Shown one piece after another: positions 61,769-64,000 of a stretch of 64,000 nt of DNA. Position 1 is the first letter of the stretch. Each line of letters starts with the position of its first letter. Below the pieces are notes generated by a model that worked only from the letters and a program-made list of their open reading frames with translations, was not told the DNA's origin and ran no database searches. The position numbers and the translations under genes are program-made. This DNA is from Micromonospora qiuiae (lineage in GTDB: Bacteria > Actinomycetota > Actinomycetes > Mycobacteriales > Micromonosporaceae). Location: the NCBI RefSeq assembly GCF_016863555.1, contig NZ_BOPC01000014.1:1-64000 (forward strand), in the 5' to 3' direction.

Positions 61769-63097
61769 GTGACCGACATCCCGCGCCGGGCCATCTCCCG
61801 CACCGCCAAGCTCGCCGCTCTGCCGCTCGGCTTCGCCGGCCGGACCGTCCTCGGCATGGGTAAACGCGTCACCGGGCTCGCCTCCGACGTGATCTCTGCG
61901 GAGATCCAGCAGCGCACCGCCGAGCAGCTGTTCAGCGTCCTCGGCCAGCTCAAGGGTGGGGCGATGAAGTTCGGTCAGGCGCTGTCGGTCTTCGAGGCCG
62001 CCCTGCCGGAAGAGGTCGCCGCGCCCTACCGGCAGGCCCTGACCAAGCTTCAGGAGGCCGCACCTCCGCTGCCCGTCGCCAGCGTGCACAAGGTGCTGGC
62101 CAGCCAGTTGGGCCCTGCCTGGCGGGACAGGTTCGTAAGCTTTGATGACTCTCCCGCAGCGGCGGCCAGCATCGGCCAGGTGCATCGCGCGGTGTGGCGG
62201 ATGCCGGACGGCACCGGGCGGGACGTCGCTGTCAAGATCCAGTATCCCGGTGCCGGCGACGCCCTGCTCGCTGACCTCAAGCAGCTCTCCCGGCTCGGCG
62301 GCATGTTCCGGGCCATCCAGCCAGGGCTGGATGTCAAACCGCTCCTGGCCGAGCTGCGGGAACGCATCACCGAGGAACTGGACTACGAGTTGGAGGCCGA
62401 GTCGCAGCGGGCCTTCGCTGCCGCGTACGCCGACGATCCGGAAATCTACGTGCCGGCGGTGTTCTCCGCCTCGCCCCGGGTCCTGGTCACCGAGTGGGTC
62501 GAGGGCACCCCGCTGGCCGACATCATCCGGAATGGCAGCGAGCAGCAGCGTAACCAGGCAGGCCGGTTGATGGCCACGCTGCATCTGTCGGCGCCGGCCC
62601 GGGCAGGGCTGCTGCACGCCGATCCGCACCCGGGCAACTTCCGACTGCTCGCCGACGGCCGGCTCGGTGTGATCGACTTCGGCGCGGTGGCCCGGATGCC
62701 GGAGGGTACGCCGGAACCGATCGGCCGGATCGCCGGGCTGGCCCTGCGCGGTGACGCCGACGAGGTGATGGCCGGCCTGCGGGCCGAGGGTTTCGTCAGC
62801 AGCGACGAACCGGTCGACGCGCAGGCGCTGCTGGATTTCCTGCGCCCGATGCTCGAACCGATCGCCGCCGAGGAGTTCCGGTTCACCCGGGCCTGGCTGC
62901 GTGCCGAGGCCGCCCGGCTGGCGAGTCCGCGTTCACCGGCGTACCAGTTCAGCCGGCAGCTCAACCTCCCGCCGTCGTACCTGCTCATTCACCGGGTGAC
63001 GCTCGGCTCGATCGGCGTGCTGTGTCAACTGGAGGCCAAGGCGCCGTACCGCGGCATCCTGGAACGCTGGCTGCCCGGCTTCGCCCCGGTCAGCTGA
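61769..63097 (+). CDS. ABC1/UbiB-family atypical kinase
   Basis: 442 aa. ABC1 signatures are KGGAMKFGQALSVFE (the KxGQ loop), AAASIGQVHRAV (Ala-rich loop in place of the Gly-rich one), VAVKIQYPGA (Lys), ELDYELEAESQ, LLHADPHPGNF and GVIDFGAVARM. Such kinases act on lipid or quinone metabolism. TAACAA at 61756-61761 ends 7 nt before GTG 61769. It lies beside the ThiF gene and whiB7, as its homologue Rv3197 lies beside whiB7 in M. tuberculosis. Confidence 0.94.
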   Translation: MTDIPRRAISRTAKLAALPLGFAGRTVLGMGKRVTGLASDVISAEIQQRTAEQLFSVLGQLKGGAMKFGQALSVFEAALPEEVAAPYRQALTKLQEAAPPLPVASVHKVLASQLGPAWRDRFVSFDDSPAAAASIGQVHRAVWRMPDGTGRDVAVKIQYPGAGDALLADLKQLSRLGGMFRAIQPGLDVKPLLAELRERITEELDYELEAESQRAFAAAYADDPEIYVPAVFSASPRVLVTEWVEGTPLADIIRNGSEQQRNQAGRLMATLHLSAPARAGLLHADPHPGNFRLLADGRLGVIDFGAVARMPEGTPEPIGRIAGLALRGDADEVMAGLRAEGFVSSDEPVDAQALLDFLRPMLEPIAAEEFRFTRAWLRAEAARLASPRSPAYQFSRQLNLPPSYLLIHRVTLGSIGVLCQLEAKAPYRGILERWLPGFAPVS

Positions 63098-63147
63098 CCC
63101 TCGCCGACCGCCGCGTTCCGAACCCGCACGCGCCGCCGCCGGTCGGG

Positions 63148-63205
63148 TGTTAAAAAGGGGCCCCTTCAATGCACGAGGCGTTAACAAGGGGCCCTTCCTT
63201 GCATG
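63148..63205 (+). repeat. Dispersed two-unit repeat, copy D
   Basis: GTTAAAAAGGGGCCCCTTC, AATGCACGAGGC, GTTAACAAGGGGCCCTTCC, TTGCATGC. It sits between the ABC1 kinase and the convergent whiB7 operon. The first unit differs slightly (CCCCTTC for CCCTTCC). Confidence 0.86.
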
Positions 63206-63249
63206 CTGGCGGGCGGGGACTGACGTCCCCGCCCGCAGTGTGGTGCTAC

Positions 63250-63486
63250 TTACAGAACGCCCAACTCGCGGGCAGACCGGGCGCGGCCGGCCATGGCGAC
63301 GGTTCGGGCGGATCGGGTTGCCTCAGTGCTCGTGGTGCGACCGGCCTGAGGCCGGAGCATTCGAGCTCTCGACAACGCTTCGTTGAGTAGGTACATCTCA
63401 GCGACTACGTTCGGAAGGTGCAGCATGGTGATCAGCTCTTTCGTCGCCGGTGTGGCACCGGCGGGGTTGGTCCGGATCGGGAACAT
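63250..63486 (-). CDS. Hypothetical protein coupled to whiB7
   Basis: 78 aa. It begins one base after the whiB7 stop (TGACATG), so translation is likely coupled. The N-terminal half (MFPIRTNPAG, ELITMLHLPNVVAEMYLLN) is amphipathic and helical; the C-terminal half is basic and Ala-rich. No family is recognised. Being downstream of whiB7, it should be induced by the same ribosome-targeting stresses. Confidence 0.65.
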   Translation of the reverse strand: MFPIRTNPAGATPATKELITMLHLPNVVAEMYLLNEALSRARMLRPQAGRTTSTEATRSARTVAMAGRARSARELGVL

Positions 63487-63487
63487 G

Positions 63488-63853
63488 TCAGGCAGCCAGC
63501 CGGACGGCGCTGCGCGACGCGGCAAGGCCGTTGGCCGCCAGCCGCGCCTCGGCCTCGACGCGCAGCGCGGCGTCGCGGGCGAGGTCCTCCTTGCGCGGGC
63601 GGCCGCGGGGCCGCTTGCGCGGGACGACCGCGCCACGCTCGAAGATCTCGCCGCCCCAGACACCCCAGGGCTCGGCCCGCTCGACCGCGCCGGCGAGGCA
63701 CTCGACGCGCAGCGGGCAGTCCCCGCAGAGCGACTTGGCCAGTTCCAGCTCGGTGGGCGAGTCGGAGAACCACAGGTCGGGGTCGAACTTCCGGCAGGGC
63801 AAACTCGCCTCCACCTCGACCCTTGGGTCGAGCGGGGCCAGGGCCAGACTCAT
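63488..63853 (-). CDS. whiB7: WhiB7 redox-sensitive transcription factor
   Basis: 121 aa. Cluster ligands are Cys20, Cys43, Cys46 and Cys52 (CGDCPLRVEC), then EPWGVWGGE and the AT-hook RKRPRGRPRKED that defines WhiB7/WblC. The Ala-rich C-terminal extension is longer than in mycobacteria. WhiB7 binds the primary sigma factor and turns on intrinsic antibiotic-resistance genes. The leader carries an intrinsic terminator, as in other actinobacteria. Confidence 0.95.
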   Translation of the reverse strand: MSLALAPLDPRVEVEASLPCRKFDPDLWFSDSPTELELAKSLCGDCPLRVECLAGAVERAEPWGVWGGEIFERGAVVPRKRPRGRPRKEDLARDAALRVEAEARLAANGLAASRSAVRLAA

Positions 63854-63914
63854 CTCCCGGTCACCTCTCTCTCACTTCGATCTCGTGGATCGCTGGTCCG
63901 ACGTACTTCGGTAC

Positions 63915-63960
63915 AAAAAAACTGAGGCCGCGGATCCCGGTTTGCGGGTTCCGCGGCCTC
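63915..63960 (-). terminator. Attenuator-type terminator in the whiB7 leader
   Basis: On the minus strand GAGGCCGCGGA pairs with its complement (63960-63950 with 63934-63924), followed by AG and seven T residues (63921-63915). It is a textbook intrinsic terminator but lies 62 bp upstream of whiB7, where it would block the gene unless prevented from forming. Leaders of whiB7/wblC elsewhere contain such a terminator and an upstream short frame; that frame must lie past 63960 and is cut by the window edge. Confidence 0.85.
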
Positions 63961-64000
63961 GAGGTGAGCCGGTGGTCTAAGGGTCAGACCGGTCTACCTC

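Overview
The window reads as a chromosomal segment of a high-GC filamentous actinobacterium, most likely of the family Micromonosporaceae (Micromonospora or Salinispora type). The signs are very high GC with strong third-position bias, many GTG starts, three WhiB-family regulators, a mycothiol-type SigR/RsrA pair, a mycobacterial-type fused 2-oxoglutarate dehydrogenase (Kgd), the 24-residue ribosomal protein bL37, nickel superoxide dismutase, and C1:U72 initiator tRNAs. The genus is an inference; no rRNA gene is present.

Layout. 1-5.3 kb: an envelope-stress type two-component system with a truncated downstream gene, a hotdog-like protein and an ABC exporter pair. 5.6-9.7 kb: kgd and a DUF6104 gene. 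9.7-13.7 kb: a polysaccharide locus with a GH6 lipoprotein that lacks the usual catalytic acid, facing a NodB-deacetylase/GT2-synthase fusion. 14.1-21.8 kb: central metabolism (pta-ackA, malic enzyme), a lipoprotein hydrolase with a nearby hydrolase remnant, an oxidoreductase and the sodX/sodN pair. 22-24.6 kb: an anti-sigma ATPase, a lipid kinase and a WhiB1-type gene with a CRP-like operator. 24.6-28.4 kb: a sulfate-assimilation operon (sirA, a possible 27-codon gene, a zinc-ribbon gene, cysH, a chelatase) preceded by an actinobacterial leader peptide. 28.5-36.8 kb: a GT-C glycosyltransferase, PdtaS kinase, SIS protein, TPR protein, a patch of gene remnants, a biotinyl carrier protein, bL37 and rsrA/sigR. 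37-44.7 kb: hydrolase, WhiB, SRAP, aroA-rsgA-hisN, a transporter and a GT4 transferase. 45-49.8 kb: DUF5709, a NarL-type two-component system, purC and two tandem initiator tRNAs. 50-52.5 kb: an ATP-grasp ligase overlapping an MFS exporter, the best candidate for an undescribed small-molecule system. 52.7-64 kb: a block shared with mycobacteria (UPF0182, Lon-PDZ protease, zincin, YgjP-like, DUF5679, orphan TOMM-type ThiF protein, ABC1 kinase) ending in whiB7 with its terminator-containing leader.

Overarching patterns. Many genes match parts of the Mycobacterium tuberculosis Rv3193c-Rv3228 region in identity and local order (from memory). Four copies of a roughly 58-bp two-unit repeat built on AAGGGGCCCTTCC lie between genes at 19.6, 43.4, 48.9 and 63.1 kb. 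At least eleven genes have a TAnnnT hexamer 6-7 nt before the start codon and no ribosome-binding site, which suggests leaderless transcripts.
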